From Cololabis saira (taxonomy: Eukaryota; Chordata; Actinopteri; Beloniformes; Belonidae): a DNA stretch of 64,000 nucleotides. Where the stretch lies: NCBI RefSeq assembly GCF_033807715.1, contig NC_084587.1, positions 19,825,017 through 19,889,016 of the forward strand, written 5' to 3'. Positions 9,401-21,165 of the stretch are shown here, piece after piece. The translations under genes were made by a program, and so were the position numbers. Under the pieces are notes generated by a model, which was given only the letters and a program-made list of their open reading frames with translations, did not search any database and was not told the origin of the DNA. Positions within the stretch are counted from its first letter, which is position 1. Each line of letters starts with the position of its first letter.

Positions 9401-11514
9401 TCCAGCATCTGACTACATTGCTGGTGAATTGCGTTAGATGTTGCTACGTTGCTCAGGTGGCACATGATATTACACAATTTAAAATGTATTATCAACACTA
9501 AAACATGTAATTTCCCAATTATATTGTTGGTCTTTCTGAAGTAAAAACAAAAAAGTAAAGATGTGCAGAAATGTCACTGAGGATCATCAGTTGTGTGAAA
9601 CAAGGCGGTGTGGATACTTGATATAAAGTCCCCTGTTCCCATCACCCCCGGAGCTGAAATGCACTGAAACACTACACAGTGGAGGTGATGGCTGATACAC
9701 ACAAAATCCTCAGTGTGAGAATGCTGTCTGTGTGGACCGGGGTTCACGTTACCCTCTGTGGGGTCAGATTCCACATGCTCTTCACCAAATGCTCAACGTT
9801 TCAGTGCTGCTCAGCCATCTAAGGCTGCATGCTGTGACAAAGCTGAAGGGGATGTGCTGAAGGAATTTCTTCCTGATGAACACATTTTTGGGCTTGCTGG
9901 TATTTCAAAAAAAAAAAAAAAAAGACTATATCATTACGTAACTATATTTTCATTAGTATTCCACTCCAACATCATTGGTCGTTTGAAGATTTTGTTGACG
10001 GTTTCTATTGCCTGGCAAATGGTGACTTAATCAAGCAATAAGGGTGGAAACAAAAATGATTTTCAACTAATCTTGTGCCCAATGATGAGTAAAGGCAACG
10101 GCTTGGATGACGGCAAATGAGCCACTGCATTGAAAGCTCACAGGCTAATGACATGATTATTTGCTCATCAGGGTGATGCGAGTGTGTATGTGTGAGACTG
10201 CATGCATGCGTGGATGTGTAGCGTATGTTTGAATGTCTATATTGCACGCTGCTGATGGCTGTGATGGTGGCGCTTGATGGCAGTTACATCTCAGAATGAT
10301 AATAAAAGCCGGGGCTGTTGTCACAAAACTCAGCCCCCAACATGCTGCTTTTCAGAGCTGCCTTTTTCTCTGAGAGCCAAGACATTTAAGTGTAGGGGGG
10401 AAGAGGAAAAAAAAGAAGGAAGAAGGACTTGGAGAAAGAGCTGGAGGGGAAAAAAAGTGAGGGGAGTTTGGAAGCCTGATTTTAAATGTTCTGCTAAGGC
10501 GGCGTTTACTATCCTCTCTGACCAGCCTACTGACAGCGGCAGTATCAAAACAAGAATTATACCCCCTTCCCCCACCCGGCAGAGATGAGGAAGCAGGATA
10601 GCAATGACTGCTTAAAATGACAAATGGAAAGCGATTGGGTTTACCACAAAACATCCTACAAATGATGCCGCTGAAAATCATTTCTGCGTTTCCTCTGGAT
10701 TTTAGTTCACATCTTGTTAAACAATGTCAATACTCACCCGGCAATCTAAGCCTTTGTTTTACTGTGACCTGGCTCTCACTTATGGCAGCGTGAGACTACT
10801 TCAGATAACTGTTCTATTTTGCTTAACCTTCAATAAAATTTATATTTTCAAAAAATTGTGAAGCTACTTTTGTGAGTTGCGTACCTCTAACAAATGATAA
10901 TGCCCTACGGGTCAACTAACCATTTTTACAAAGAAATCTTATAAAACCTTGTCTGAGGAATTTCATTTTGAAAATATTTTGAATATTATATTTGTTTTGT
11001 TTTTTTTTGTCTCTAGAGACTTATTTTAAATTAAAGCAATTCCAAGCTGAAAATGCCAGATCCCTGGGTGACATTCATTCAGCATTATTTAGGTATCTAT
11101 ATTCGCAAATATCGTTCTTAGTAGGAATCATTCTGATCTTTGCCTGTTTTTACATGAACATTTGAGAGAATTATAATGTCTCAGACACTTGAATCCCATT
11201 GTTTTAGGTGAATGTTTACAAGACATCTTACAAATAAATAAATATATTAAACTCAACAGATTTTATCATAGTAACACACCCAGATAATGTGGTTGAAGGT
11301 TCGCTAATTCCTGCATGTAAATGTTCAACTGGACAAAAACTGGGTGGGGCGTTGTATGACATGGCAAATGACTTTGTGACCCTGAATGAGGGAGGTCCAT
11401 GTGCCTGATTGGTTGGACCTCCACCCATCCTCGTTTTACTCTAAAGTTACTCATTTCAAATGTAGTAAGGTGGCGATATCAAAAATGAAGATGGACCAAC
11501 AGATTTGACCAGAA
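9401..11514. other. Unique sequence, no gene recognised
   Basis: Contains an A16 tract near 9907-9922 and a purine-rich tract near 10395-10465. No coding exon, RNA or transposon end could be supported. Confidence 0.5.
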
Positions 11515-11755
11515 TCATCGGCCGTGAAAGCGGAGCGTCATGGGTTAGAGTGAGCTAACTTGCGGTAACCGAACTAAGGTGGCCATGTTGCAGCCCACTT
11601 CCGTCCGGGCCTGCTCCTTCTGCCCATTTGCAACCTGATTCCCCTACAGTAAGACAAAAAAGAGACTTAAGAAGTGCTCTTCAGAAAACCCATGGGTGAT
11701 ATCATAGGCAATTTGTCAATTTCTTCTTACACAGTCTGTTGCCAGGCAAGATAGC
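11515..11755 (+). repeat. Interspersed repeat copy, same module as window start
   Basis: The stretch ctcttcagaaaacccatggg to tacacagtctgttgcc parallels 40-110 of the window and the end of 57495-57790. The upstream part (aaggtggccatgttgcagcc) may belong to the same repeat. Class unknown, boundaries approximate. Confidence 0.5.
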
Positions 11756-13802
11756 ATGAAAGTATGCCATCATTTTTGTAATATTGTAAATTTATCCCTT
11801 CAAACGGACAAATCCTGATGCAAAATTTTGCTGAAAGTGTGGTAGAAATTTTCACATGACATATTTTGTCATTCTGTGGGAATGAACACGGAGCGAATAA
11901 TCAGGTTCTTCATACATGTGGTGCTGCAGCTTTTAGAAATGGGTGCACTACTCTTTGGTGTAGTAAGATGTCATTTGTATTACTGACATTTTTGTTAAAA
12001 TAGAGTACACATGAATAGAGTGATGAAGTGGGCAACAATGTAGACTTTGGTTGACAGTGAAGCTCATGTACATAAGATCTGAGGTTGGAAAAAAATACTG
12101 AAAAAAATTCACAACTTTGAGAACTGTTCGTTTCTTCTACTGTAAGATCCTTCATTAACAGCTTAATGATCGGAAATATCTAAGTCCTCAATTAAAAAAA
12201 AAAAAAAAGACAGCTAAAAATTAACGGAAAAATAATAAACAACAAATTGTATGGCCAGTTGTACAGACGCCTGCGATCACTGGCAAGAAATCAAGGAAAA
12301 TAGTTCATAGGAGAAATTCCTTTTCATGCCACATGGTCACACTCATAATTATCTGATTGTTGCAGACCATTAGGAATTTGATTTATTGTTCTTTGGCAGT
12401 CAGGATGGAGGTTTCTCACCCCCGCCTTGGAAGTGTGTGAAATGCAGAAGTCTGGAGGGCTGAGGAGAATATGGGGAAGCGAGAGCCATATGTCTGCGCT
12501 GTCAGAGAGCCACTTGTTAGAGGAAGTTTAGCCTTTCTGTGCCTCCAGCCACAACCTTAATTATTAACAACATGTCTCCCCTCTGAAGAGCTGTGTGAGG
12601 GCGGCTCACTGAAAAATACGCTTTGGAGTGTGGACCGGATGCTGAGTACCTTCTGAATGCTGACATATTCAATGAAGGTGGTGAAGGTTTTTTGGGACAA
12701 ACCTTCGCAGACATTTTCTTCCTCAGCAACTGAATAGCACTTGTAAACACATAACAGAAAGATTCAGTTTTTCTTACATTAAAATCAGTCTTTATCAAAT
12801 CTGTCTGTGCTCATATAAATGAAAACCTTGGGAGACTTACCTCCTTGATTTTTTTTTTTCCTCCTCATAAAGACATCAAAAGAACAGTGTTGATTAGCTG
12901 TTGTGTTCATCTGTGACAGGAAGTTCTGATTTACTGAGAGATACTCTGGATTTTTAGCAGTTTATTAAATCGTAATCTGCTGATTCACAATCAACAAAAT
13001 CGTGGGCTCAATAATTCCGTTTTTCCTATTTTATGATTTGACAGGAATTCATCTCACCTCTTTAATTAAAGCTAAAATATGTGAGTAACTTATATTTTAG
13101 CACTGAGACACACTACAAAAAGATACTGACTGACAGATCTCAGGGTGACTTAACTGAGCTACTTTAATTGGACAAATGGAGTTGGTTGTGACTGAAAAAG
13201 AATTTGCATCTGCAGTGAGCGAGGTACCAGAGGTGTTCAAAGACGAGAAATCAGTGACTCAAAATCCCATCTTAAGGCGCAAAGTAGAATTTCATAAGCA
13301 TTCATCCCAGTTCTAGCTGATGAAGTTCAGTAGTTCATATGAGGTTCTGATGAAGTTCATATGAAGTTCAGTGTTGGTTCTCAAAGAGGTCATGGTTGTC
13401 GATCAAAGACTCATGGATCTTCCTCCACAGGTTAAGTTTAGGTTCCCCTGTACTCTCCACAAAACATGGTGGTGCCGGTTTATATGTAGCGATCTATTGA
13501 TCTGTTTTGAAACTGAAAAAGTAGAAGTAGGGGGAAAGCCGTAGACGACAATACCAATGGACCAATCCCATTTGTTGCAGTCCACGGACCACACCAAAGA
13601 TCTATAAGGTTTATCAGATGTTGAGGTGCTTACAGTGGGGTGGTGCACGCCAGGCTCCCTAGATATGGTGGGCATATATTGTTGGCTCAGAGGAATAGAT
13701 CACCTATCATTAGAAGGAATTGTATTATCACTATGCCTTGTTTATGAATGTGGGAAGATAGAAACATGTCTTGTGAAGTGGGATAGCACACGTATCATAG
13801 TA
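11756..13802. other. Unique sequence, no gene recognised
   Basis: AT-rich with an A14 run near 12195. Short open frames (up to 93 codons, 12517-12798 minus) carry no recognisable domain. A short local duplication (tgaagttca/tatgaagttca) lies near 13320-13370. Confidence 0.45.
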
Positions 13803-14190
13803 CAGTATCTGCTGTAATGGGATCCATCAGGGTAAAGAAACTACTGAGGTTGAAAAGCAAGGCTGAGGATTTAACAGTTGATCTAGATTCCAGCTCTGAG
13901 CTCTGGTCGTTGATAGAATGATATCCTGAATGCATATGACTGAAATGTTCTTGGCTCGTTCTTAGGGATGTGGTGAGGACCCCAGTGAAGTCACTGCTCT
14001 TTTGGATCAAAAGGAACAAGCTGACATGGTTCGGACATCTGGTTATGATGCCTTCCAGATGGTTTCCAGCTGAGGGTCGCACCAGGAGGAGGCCTCAGAC
14101 AAGACCAAGAGATCTAATGTCCGGAAATACTTCAAAAGAGCTAGAGGGTGTTCTTGTGGACACACAACAATGGACTATAATACCTGGAGG
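13803..14190 (+). mobile_element. LINE C-terminal fragment (Rex/RTE-like)
   Basis: The frame at 13970-14206 contains KLTWFGHLVMMPSRWFPAEG and then RRRPQTRPRD, the diverged counterpart of the RWFGHLVRMPPGRLP...GRPRTRWRDYV motif at the C-terminus of a common fish LINE. The upstream DNA (13803-13970) follows the same element's coding order (aaagaaactactgaggttga). Truncated at both ends; no tail repeat. Confidence 0.7.
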
Positions 14191-14669
14191 GATTTGTGTG
14201 TATTGATGCCAGTCAACTCAAGGTACTCAAGTACTCAAGACTATAAACTACTGCCACGTGGTCTGCTGAAGGTCCATTTGCTCTTAAAAAAAGCATTGTT
14301 CTTGTGGAAAAATGCCTTTGAAAATGACGTCAATCCATCTCCTCCACCTGTTTTCTGTTCAGGGTTGCAGGAGTGCTGAAGTTTATCGCAACAATTTGAG
14401 TGGAAGTAAGCACTCTGGTCAAAATGATCACTGCAAACACGATGGTCTGTAAGTCAAGGTTGTGGACTAGAGTATTTTCATCCATTTAAAGAATATATAC
14501 ACAATGTCCTCACATGAGGGATGTTTGCAATAGATTCATGCTGGATGTAATGGTCTTGGTAGTTTGATTTTGGGTTGTATTTGCCTGTTTCTGTGTTCTC
14601 CTGTTTTAAGTTTAAGAGTATGTTCCAGATGGGATACTTTCATGAGTGCACTTAAATGCAGTATACTGT
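14191..14669. other. Unique sequence
   Basis: No gene or repeat recognised between the LINE fragment and the next hAT element. Confidence 0.5.
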
Positions 14670-14677
14670 GTGCACAG

Positions 14678-15284
14678 TAGGGGTGGGCAAAAATATCGAT
14701 ATGGCAATATATCGCGACACTTTTCCAGCCGATTCAATATCGATATTCAAAATTTGAATATCGATTTTTTTTAATTTTTTTTTTTTTATTTATTTTTTTT
14801 ATCCCCAATCTTTTTCCCATTATATCACCCAGTGCTCCTACCTAAGTGACAGTCCTGGGCATTGCCACTCTCTACCAACCCTGGGAGGGCCCTGCACTGA
14901 GCTCAGGTTTTAAAGCAACCTCATACTAAATTTAATGTTAATTTCATATCATGTAAATAATATGAAAAACATATACAAATATGTTGTAACTTTAGCTTGT
15001 ATAGTTATAATAAAACATTGTTTTGAATCAGTTTGTCCCATGAATTGTCACTATAATCTGATGAACGTGCAACTCGGATTTTAAGATCCATCACTATCAT
15101 CTGATGTACATATATACAACTTGGATTTTAAGATGTGTAATGCATTTTTTAATTTTTCGGTGAACTATGTAGAATATAATAATCGGGATATCGCATAATC
15201 GGGATATCGCAATGTGTATCGTATCGTGGCTCAAGTATTGTGATGCGTATCGTATCGTGAGGTCCTTCCCAATACCCACCCCTA
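14678..15284. mobile_element. hAT-type MITE, 607 bp, TSD gtgcacag
   Basis: Starts taggggtgggcaaaaatatc and ends cccaatacccacccccta-like (acccaccccta). Both sides carry the exact 8-mer gtgcacag (14670-14677 and 15285-15292). The subterminal regions are rich in atcgat/tatcg words, as in the elements at 19761 and 47144. No transposase is present; a retroelement fragment is nested near the left end. Confidence 0.9.
14766..14940 (-). mobile_element. Retroelement 3' fragment with A-rich tail, minus strand
   Basis: A T-rich stretch (14766-14800) is followed by atccccaatctttttcccat, cccagtgctcctacctaagt and cagtcctgggcatt. On the minus strand this reads as a 3' end with an A-rich tail. The same words recur at 57846-57917, so this is a dispersed family. 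Right boundary uncertain. Confidence 0.6.
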
Positions 15285-15292
15285 GTGCACAG

Positions 15293-15835
15293 TGTACTTT
15301 CATGCACAGTGTTATAATGAGTGCTGTCCCAAGGTCCTAAAGTGGCGTTGTGCTTTGACTGGAAGACGACATTGACTGCGTGCATGAAGTCTACAATGCT
15401 CTACACTCAATTGTCTTACAGTTTCAAGTGCACAATCCAGGTACTTGCAATGTACTGGCAGCAAAGATGTACTTGTGAATGTGAACACACTTGTAGAGTC
15501 AAGTTAGTAAGTGGCTATAGAGGCACAAGTATTGGATTTGGAACTCAACCTTACCGTTTGATTACTTGTGCTGTTTTGGACATACATGTAGTTATTTTTT
15601 TCTTCCCTTCATTTCGGCTTCTTGTTTGACTTCGTCTGTTGGTTCTTTGGCCTGATTGCTTACATCTACGCTGTTTTGCTGTCTTTCTGCCTGTGATTCA
15701 GCCCATTGTTCTCTTTTTTGTAGCCTGCCAGTTCAGTTTTTGGTTATCGTGCTTTGAGCAGCACTTTTTGTTAAATAAAAGTCTTTATTCCTGGTCTTGT
15801 ACATTTAGGTCCTCAATCCCTAGAACATTACTGTG
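15293..15835 (+). other. Mostly unique; possible degenerate LTR-like end at 15565-15835
   Basis: The right part has gttaaataaaagtctttatt and then aggtcctcaatccctagaac, an order similar to the 3' part of the solo LTR at 5930-6278 (gtgaataaatc... gggtcctcactaaaac). It could be a diverged relative, but no termini or target duplication can be defined. Confidence 0.35.
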
Positions 15836-16455
15836 AATATTTAACCAATATTTGAGATTTCTTTTTTCCCAACGCTGTAATTCCTGAATAATCAGCTGCA
15901 AATGTTAATTACTTTAATTATTAATAACAATAATGAGACGGTTTGATAATAAACAAATCTGATTACATTTCCCCTCAACATTTGAACCAAAATTAGATCA
16001 ATGTTTTGCTTCCTGCCAGTGGTTATTCATCACCAATAGGACATCCAACATGTATAAGGAAAGTTTTAATCTTAAACAATGTGCCATTTTTTCTACATGG
16101 ATGTTCGTAACAACAGGAAACGTTTTTTCTACTTTTCAGAAGCATCCACAAATACAGCTCTGTGGCCATCTATCTGAACGCTTGAGCAGACATTGCTCAC
16201 AACCCAGTAGCATCTCTATTATCGTAAATGGTAACCCTTGGTAATGGTAAGAATATTTAATCTGGAAATTAAAAACAAAACAAACTGTATGTTTAAGTGA
16301 ATTCTGACTGGATAGAGTCAGAATATATATAATGAGTTAGTTGCAGTGTAATGTTTTACAAATGCCGTAAATTTTGGAAAGAGCTAGCAGGAATGACGCT
16401 AAAATCACATGGAGCTGGTGGTTGATTGTACCATTAACAAAAACTTGACTGATGC
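15836..16455. other. Unique AT-rich sequence
   Basis: No gene, RNA or repeat recognised. Confidence 0.5.
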
Positions 16456-16463
16456 ATTAATAT

Positions 16464-17317
16464 TAGTGCTGACAAGCGATTAAAAAAATTCTGCGATTAA
16501 TTAAGATCTGTAATTAATGAATCTAATTAATTGCTTTTTTAATCTCATCTAAAAATTGCTGTGAAAAGCCCTCAACTTAAGGTGTTTCCTTTTGAATTCA
16601 TTACATTATTGTGGCAGATCAAAAGATTGTTATACCAACAAAAAAAGTGGCTTTATAAAGTCATTTATTTATTTAACAGACTTGAACAGATGCAGTGCTA
16701 GCCATTTACATCCACTTGGCAAGAACATTCACCAGCCTCTCTGTCGCAGACGTGCCCATGTGTGGAGTTCTCTCCTCGAGTTTAGTTTGGAGAAGATCGT
16801 TGCTGTGGGTCGATAAGTCGCTAACATCGTTGCTGCTAACGTTAGCTGTGGCGGTGATCGTGACCGGGTGCTTTGCGTTTAAGTGGCTAAACTTGAGCTG
16901 CTTTGGTGGTAAGCAAAGTGTTTTCCACAAAGAACACATCACTCTACCTTTATCAATGGTGCCGTCGGGGCGTTTTTGAAATGTAAATTCCCCTTTCACT
17001 GAACCGACAACTTTCACAAGCTGCTCCATTTTCGCTTCTCCGCTACTCACCGTTCCTCCCTGTGCCTGTCCAGCTACAATGTGAGCCTACCAGTGTTGCT
17101 AAACAAGCCCAAACATAGGGACAGCCAATCAATGTCCACTTCAAGGTGTGACTGAGTATTTGTTTTCCACTCCTAACAACTCAAGCACAAACATAGATTT
17201 CAAAATAAAGGCAACTCGCAAATAGAAAAAGTAAAGTTAGAGATTAAAAAATAAATTAAACGCTAAATATTCCTGTAATTAATTAATCACAATTAACGCG
17301 CTACTTTGACACCCCTA
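16464..17317. mobile_element. hAT-type element, 854 bp, TSD attaatat
   Basis: The left end tagtgctgacaagcgattaa and the right end, read inverted, taggggtgtcaaagtagcgc are imperfect terminal repeats with cgcgattaat-type subterminal words. The 8-mer attaatat flanks both sides (16456-16463 and 17318-17325). The interior keeps a remnant of a BED zinc-finger coding region on the minus strand, so this is an internally deleted derivative of an autonomous hAT. Confidence 0.88.
16706..17050 (-). pseudogene. hAT transposase N-terminal (BED finger) remnant
   Basis: The 114-codon frame begins MSSGEAKMEQLVKVVGSV, then has VMCSLW and later HLNAKHPV. BED-type zinc fingers of hAT transposases have C-x2-C followed by a distal H-x4-H. 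Here the first pair is CSLW (second Cys lost) and HLNAKH fits the distal pair, so the zinc site appears broken. The catalytic RNase-H-like domain is missing. It sits wholly inside the 854-bp element. Confidence 0.6.
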
Positions 17318-17325
17318 ATTAATAT

Positions 17326-17824
17326 ATGATAAAACAGCTGAAAAGCTCCATAAAAGACAATCTACAAAAATTGATTAATACATTGAATTACTTCGGAAAA
17401 TTTTCCAAGTGACGATGATCATTGATCATCGTCTCAAAAGTATCAGTGGTCTAAATAGCTAGACATATTGCTATGCACAACTCCAGATGGGACAACAGCT
17501 GGTCGGCGAGTCCCACGGCTCTTGTTAGCAGTTTGAATGTGGAATTGGGAACGGAAGAGAGCGGTGACAGGACCTGAGGATGAAGAAGAGGCTGAAAAAT
17601 CCTGTTTGGTACTAAAAAGTCAGATTGGTGGCTCGTGTTTTTTTAAAACATCTTCACAACCGTTCCCCCACTGTGTTGCAAACTGACAGATAAACAGGTT
17701 TTGTGTCTGAAAGCAGTATTTATGAGACTAAACTGTAATTTTTCATATTTCTCCTGCTCACCTGGAAAAACTTCCACACATACACACTGCATGTGTCGGA
17801 AAAATGCGCAAATACACACATACA

Positions 17825-17884
<60 letters not shown>

Positions 17885-19190
17885 AAACCCAACGCCGTGG
17901 AACAGCCATCAGTCAAAGTGTTTTGGCGCTGCAGGTCTGGGGCATTTACATAGATAGATGATGGAGAGATTATGGGGCACAGGGGTTATTAATCACACAG
18001 CTGAGAAGGAGATGAGGGACTGCTTGGTGTCACTCTTCTCTCCAGGGACGGCTCTTTACCCTGGATATCTCTTTTGTCCCATCTCCCATGTTCTCTTTGG
18101 CGCCTAGCAAAACAACAATGAATTTCTTGGCACAATGTGTTGCTGCAGGGTAAATGGAAAATGGAGATGAGTGCTTTTTTAAGGTTGCGTGTACGTATCC
18201 TTCAGTGTTTATCTTACCACAAGCAGAGGGAAGGATTTTGGTTGTCCAGCTGGGAATGGGATTCTGTTCTGTTCCGTTCTCCTTAACTCTGACTTAGTTT
18301 TCTGAAATAATACAGGTTGCCATTGGATTGTTAATAGGCTGAATGTTATGTTTATCCGAGAGGAGGGCAAAAATAAATAGTTTAATCTTAAATCGGACAA
18401 AGAAAGCAAAAAAGCTAAGTGACAAAGACGTGCAACTCAGAGGGTCCCCCCCACAGACGCTGTGGTTAACATTGTCCAAGGTTGACTCTTCTTACAGAAA
18501 TTCAAGCATCTCGTATGCTATTACTGTCTCGGGTCTCCTCGTCACCTCTACCTTGATGTCCACTTTAGCTCAGTGAGGTAGTGCCATTTTTACTGATATG
18601 TCACAATAGCCGTAAAGCTATATAAGGTTGCCACAAGATACGACCAGAACAGAAGTGTAAATTTGCTGTGGGTGTTTTTGCTGATACTCAATATGGGGGA
18701 CGATGAGAGCTAGATTACCAAAAAATAATCAAGATTAGCTTTAAATTACATTGAAACTGATATTTCAACAATGAAAAGAGTTCCTGGTGTTACTTTAACA
18801 ATCCTTATTAGTTTAACACATAGTCGTTACAACAGGACACCAACACAACGAAAGAGTAGTCAACAGCTCAGATTGGTGCTGCAACATGATGACACGTGAA
18901 TGTGCTTTTTGAAAGAACCACTGCAGAGTGGATCCTGAATCATGTTCAAGTCTTGAGTTCAGATCCTCCTAAGATGCAAAATGAGAAGAGATTTTGCCAA
19001 AATGGTCAATTATATCATTTATATACAGCATACATTAAAATATTTTATGGTACTGCAGTTTACCAAGAAGAGACAAGGAGATTCATCGATTAACTGACGT
19101 TACATCAGCGAATTGTCATACAATTAAAACAGTTTTAAGTGCTTTCAGTTATGTGTCGAAAAAAAGAAAAACATTGAACTCATTATAAAC
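17326..19190. other. Unique sequence with a CA microsatellite
   Basis: Apart from the CA tract at 17825-17883 I see no repeat or gene. Open frames of 60-88 codons near the CA tract are artefacts of it. Confidence 0.5.
17825..17883. repeat. (CA)n microsatellite, about 29 units
   Basis: A pure CA dinucleotide tract; a potential Z-DNA former. Confidence 0.98.
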
Positions 19191-19760
19191 TGAAGAACCT
19201 GTGGCTTTTATGTGAACACCCTTGCTCCTTGAATTGCCACCTTATCTTGGAGGGTTATGTGTTCTTGAATGATCCCAGGAAAGATGTTGCACATAATGCC
19301 CCCTGGTAGGGTTGAGGTTGATTTGTATGGAAAATAAAATCTATATAAATATCAATGAAAAAAAAAAATCAGAGCTGGATGTTCCTCATCTGGACGAGGG
19401 TTACCTGGAGCCCACTGTAGACGTCGTCAGCTAGTGGCTGGACCTTTGCCCATCCCAAACAAGCTGCTTAAGTTCATCCTTCTGTGGCCTCAGCACCTGC
19501 AGGATGGTTCCTACAAGATAGGTGCAATGTGTTTTGGGCAGGAGCTGAAGTCAGGGGCCTTGGCAGGTCGGCCCTTAGCAGCTGAAACTAACTCTTGCGA
19601 TATGACGGTGAGAAGTTCAGTCATCTAGGAGGGACTCGAAGTAGTGCTGCTTAGGACGCCTCCTGGTCACATTCTCCCTGGGGAGGGCCCAAATGCAAAC
19701 CCAGAACACACTGTTGAGATGATATTGCGTGTCTGGCTCTGGGAACATTTGGGTGTTTTT

Positions 19761-20788
19761 TAGGGGTGTAACAATATATCGTGCCACGAAATTTTGCGAT
19801 ACAAAAACGTCACAATACGTGTCGTGGAGGTGACAAAGTGTATCGCGATATTGGGTTATTAATATTAATCTATTATGTTGACTAGAAACGCGCATCCGAC
19901 CGCGACCGCGGCCGCGACCGCATCTCGACCCGCGGACCAAAATCTTACTCCGCTCAGAAGAAACTACTCCCATGTTGTGGTCCCGTTTTGAGCTCTGAAC
20001 TTTTACTAATGTAAGGCTGGTGTAGAGTTAAGCCATACCTTATTAAATTAAACCTTTTTCGGGTCGTGAGTAGGATAAACACGCGGGCAACTTCTGCTGA
20101 GCTCCAGTGTACTTTAATGTCCCTCAACAGTGTAGGATTTTAGAACATCAACACAGCACTTAGTGTTGTATCACTCCGCCCAATCTAAAACATATTAACA
20201 ACTACAGATAAACTGACTAGTGTCATTATAGTCCCTGATTTACATCAGAATATAAAGAATATATTTATAAAATAATGAACCTTGAATTACCAAAATAACC
20301 TTCTTAACAAAAATAAATCTCCTCTTACACTTATAAGCATGAATCAATGTTTTTTATGATGTAAAATTGTATGTATTTATTTACTTTTATTTATTTATTT
20401 AATTTTAGTTGTTAAATTAGAAAGAAAAAAGTCAAATCATACATGAGAGAAACTATTCAGTTTGTGGCAAAATATTTTTACTTGTATGAAACTGAAGATG
20501 CATAATGCAAACCTGACATTTACTTTTAGTTCAGTTTGTGGAAAATGGTTGGCCTGGCTTTCTCTTTAAAACTCAAACAGTTATAAAGCATTACAAACTG
20601 GAACAATAGGGCAAACGTACAGTATTGTTTTGTATTTTGTGTCTTTCAAATAAAAATTTTTCCAGTCATATGTTCCTCATTCAAGGTTGTTAAAAAAATA
20701 CTGCTATAGTATCGTATCGTATCGTTATCATGACCTCAATATCGTGTATCGTACCGTATCATGAGATTAGTGTATCGTTACACCCCTA
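19761..20788. mobile_element. hAT-type element, 1028 bp, TSD gtgttttt
   Basis: Starts taggggtgtaacaatatatc and ends gtatcgttacacccct followed by a: inverted ends. The exact 8-mer gtgttttt lies at 19753-19760 and 20789-20796. Subterminal DNA is packed with atcgtatcg words. A GC-rich CGACCG-type stretch lies at about 19894-19935. No transposase frame is seen. It splits a LINE copy. Confidence 0.9.
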
Positions 20789-21061
20789 GTGTTTTTCCAA
20801 AGGCGCCGGAGGAGGTGGTTGGAGGGAAGGAGATCTGGGCCCCTTTAGACCACTGTAGTTGTTCAATAAATTTCAATAAAGGAAAAAAAAAGGAATCTTG
20901 CAACAAACTACCTTTGTTGTATACGGTTATATTTTTCAATTCTAGGTTTGCTTTCTTTCCTAAAGGGGAGACCTTGGGAATTACCTGCACTGCCCACTGG
21001 TACTCATGCAATAAAAACATTTACAACGCAGTTGGTTGTGTACGCGTATAAAAAGGAAGAT

Positions 21062-21165
21062 GATGGATGGATGGATGGATGGATGGATGGATGGATGGAT
21101 GGATGGATGGATGGATGGATGGATGGATGGATGGATGGATGGATGGATGGATGGATGGATGGATT
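21062..21165. repeat. (GGAT)n microsatellite, about 26 units
   Basis: A nearly pure GGAT array. Because it follows LINE 3'-end sequence it probably grew from the element's tetranucleotide tail. Frames encoding WMDG or IHPS repeats are artefacts. Confidence 0.97.

Larger units (their letters stand above)
19195..21165 (+). mobile_element. LINE copy split by a hAT, with GGAT tail
   Basis: The left part (about 19195-19612) resembles the 5' region of the GATG-tailed fish LINE (gaattgccaccttatcttgg, tgccccctggtagggttgag). From 19615 (cagtcatctaggagggactc, aggacgcctcctggtcacat) it jumps to the C-terminal/3' region, so most of the coding sequence is deleted. A hAT interrupts it at 19761-20788. LINE sequence resumes at about 20797 (aggcgccggaggaggtggtt) and ends in a long GGAT array preceded by gaagatgatgg. 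About 170 bp before the tail (20870-21040) is unassigned. Confidence 0.7.
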
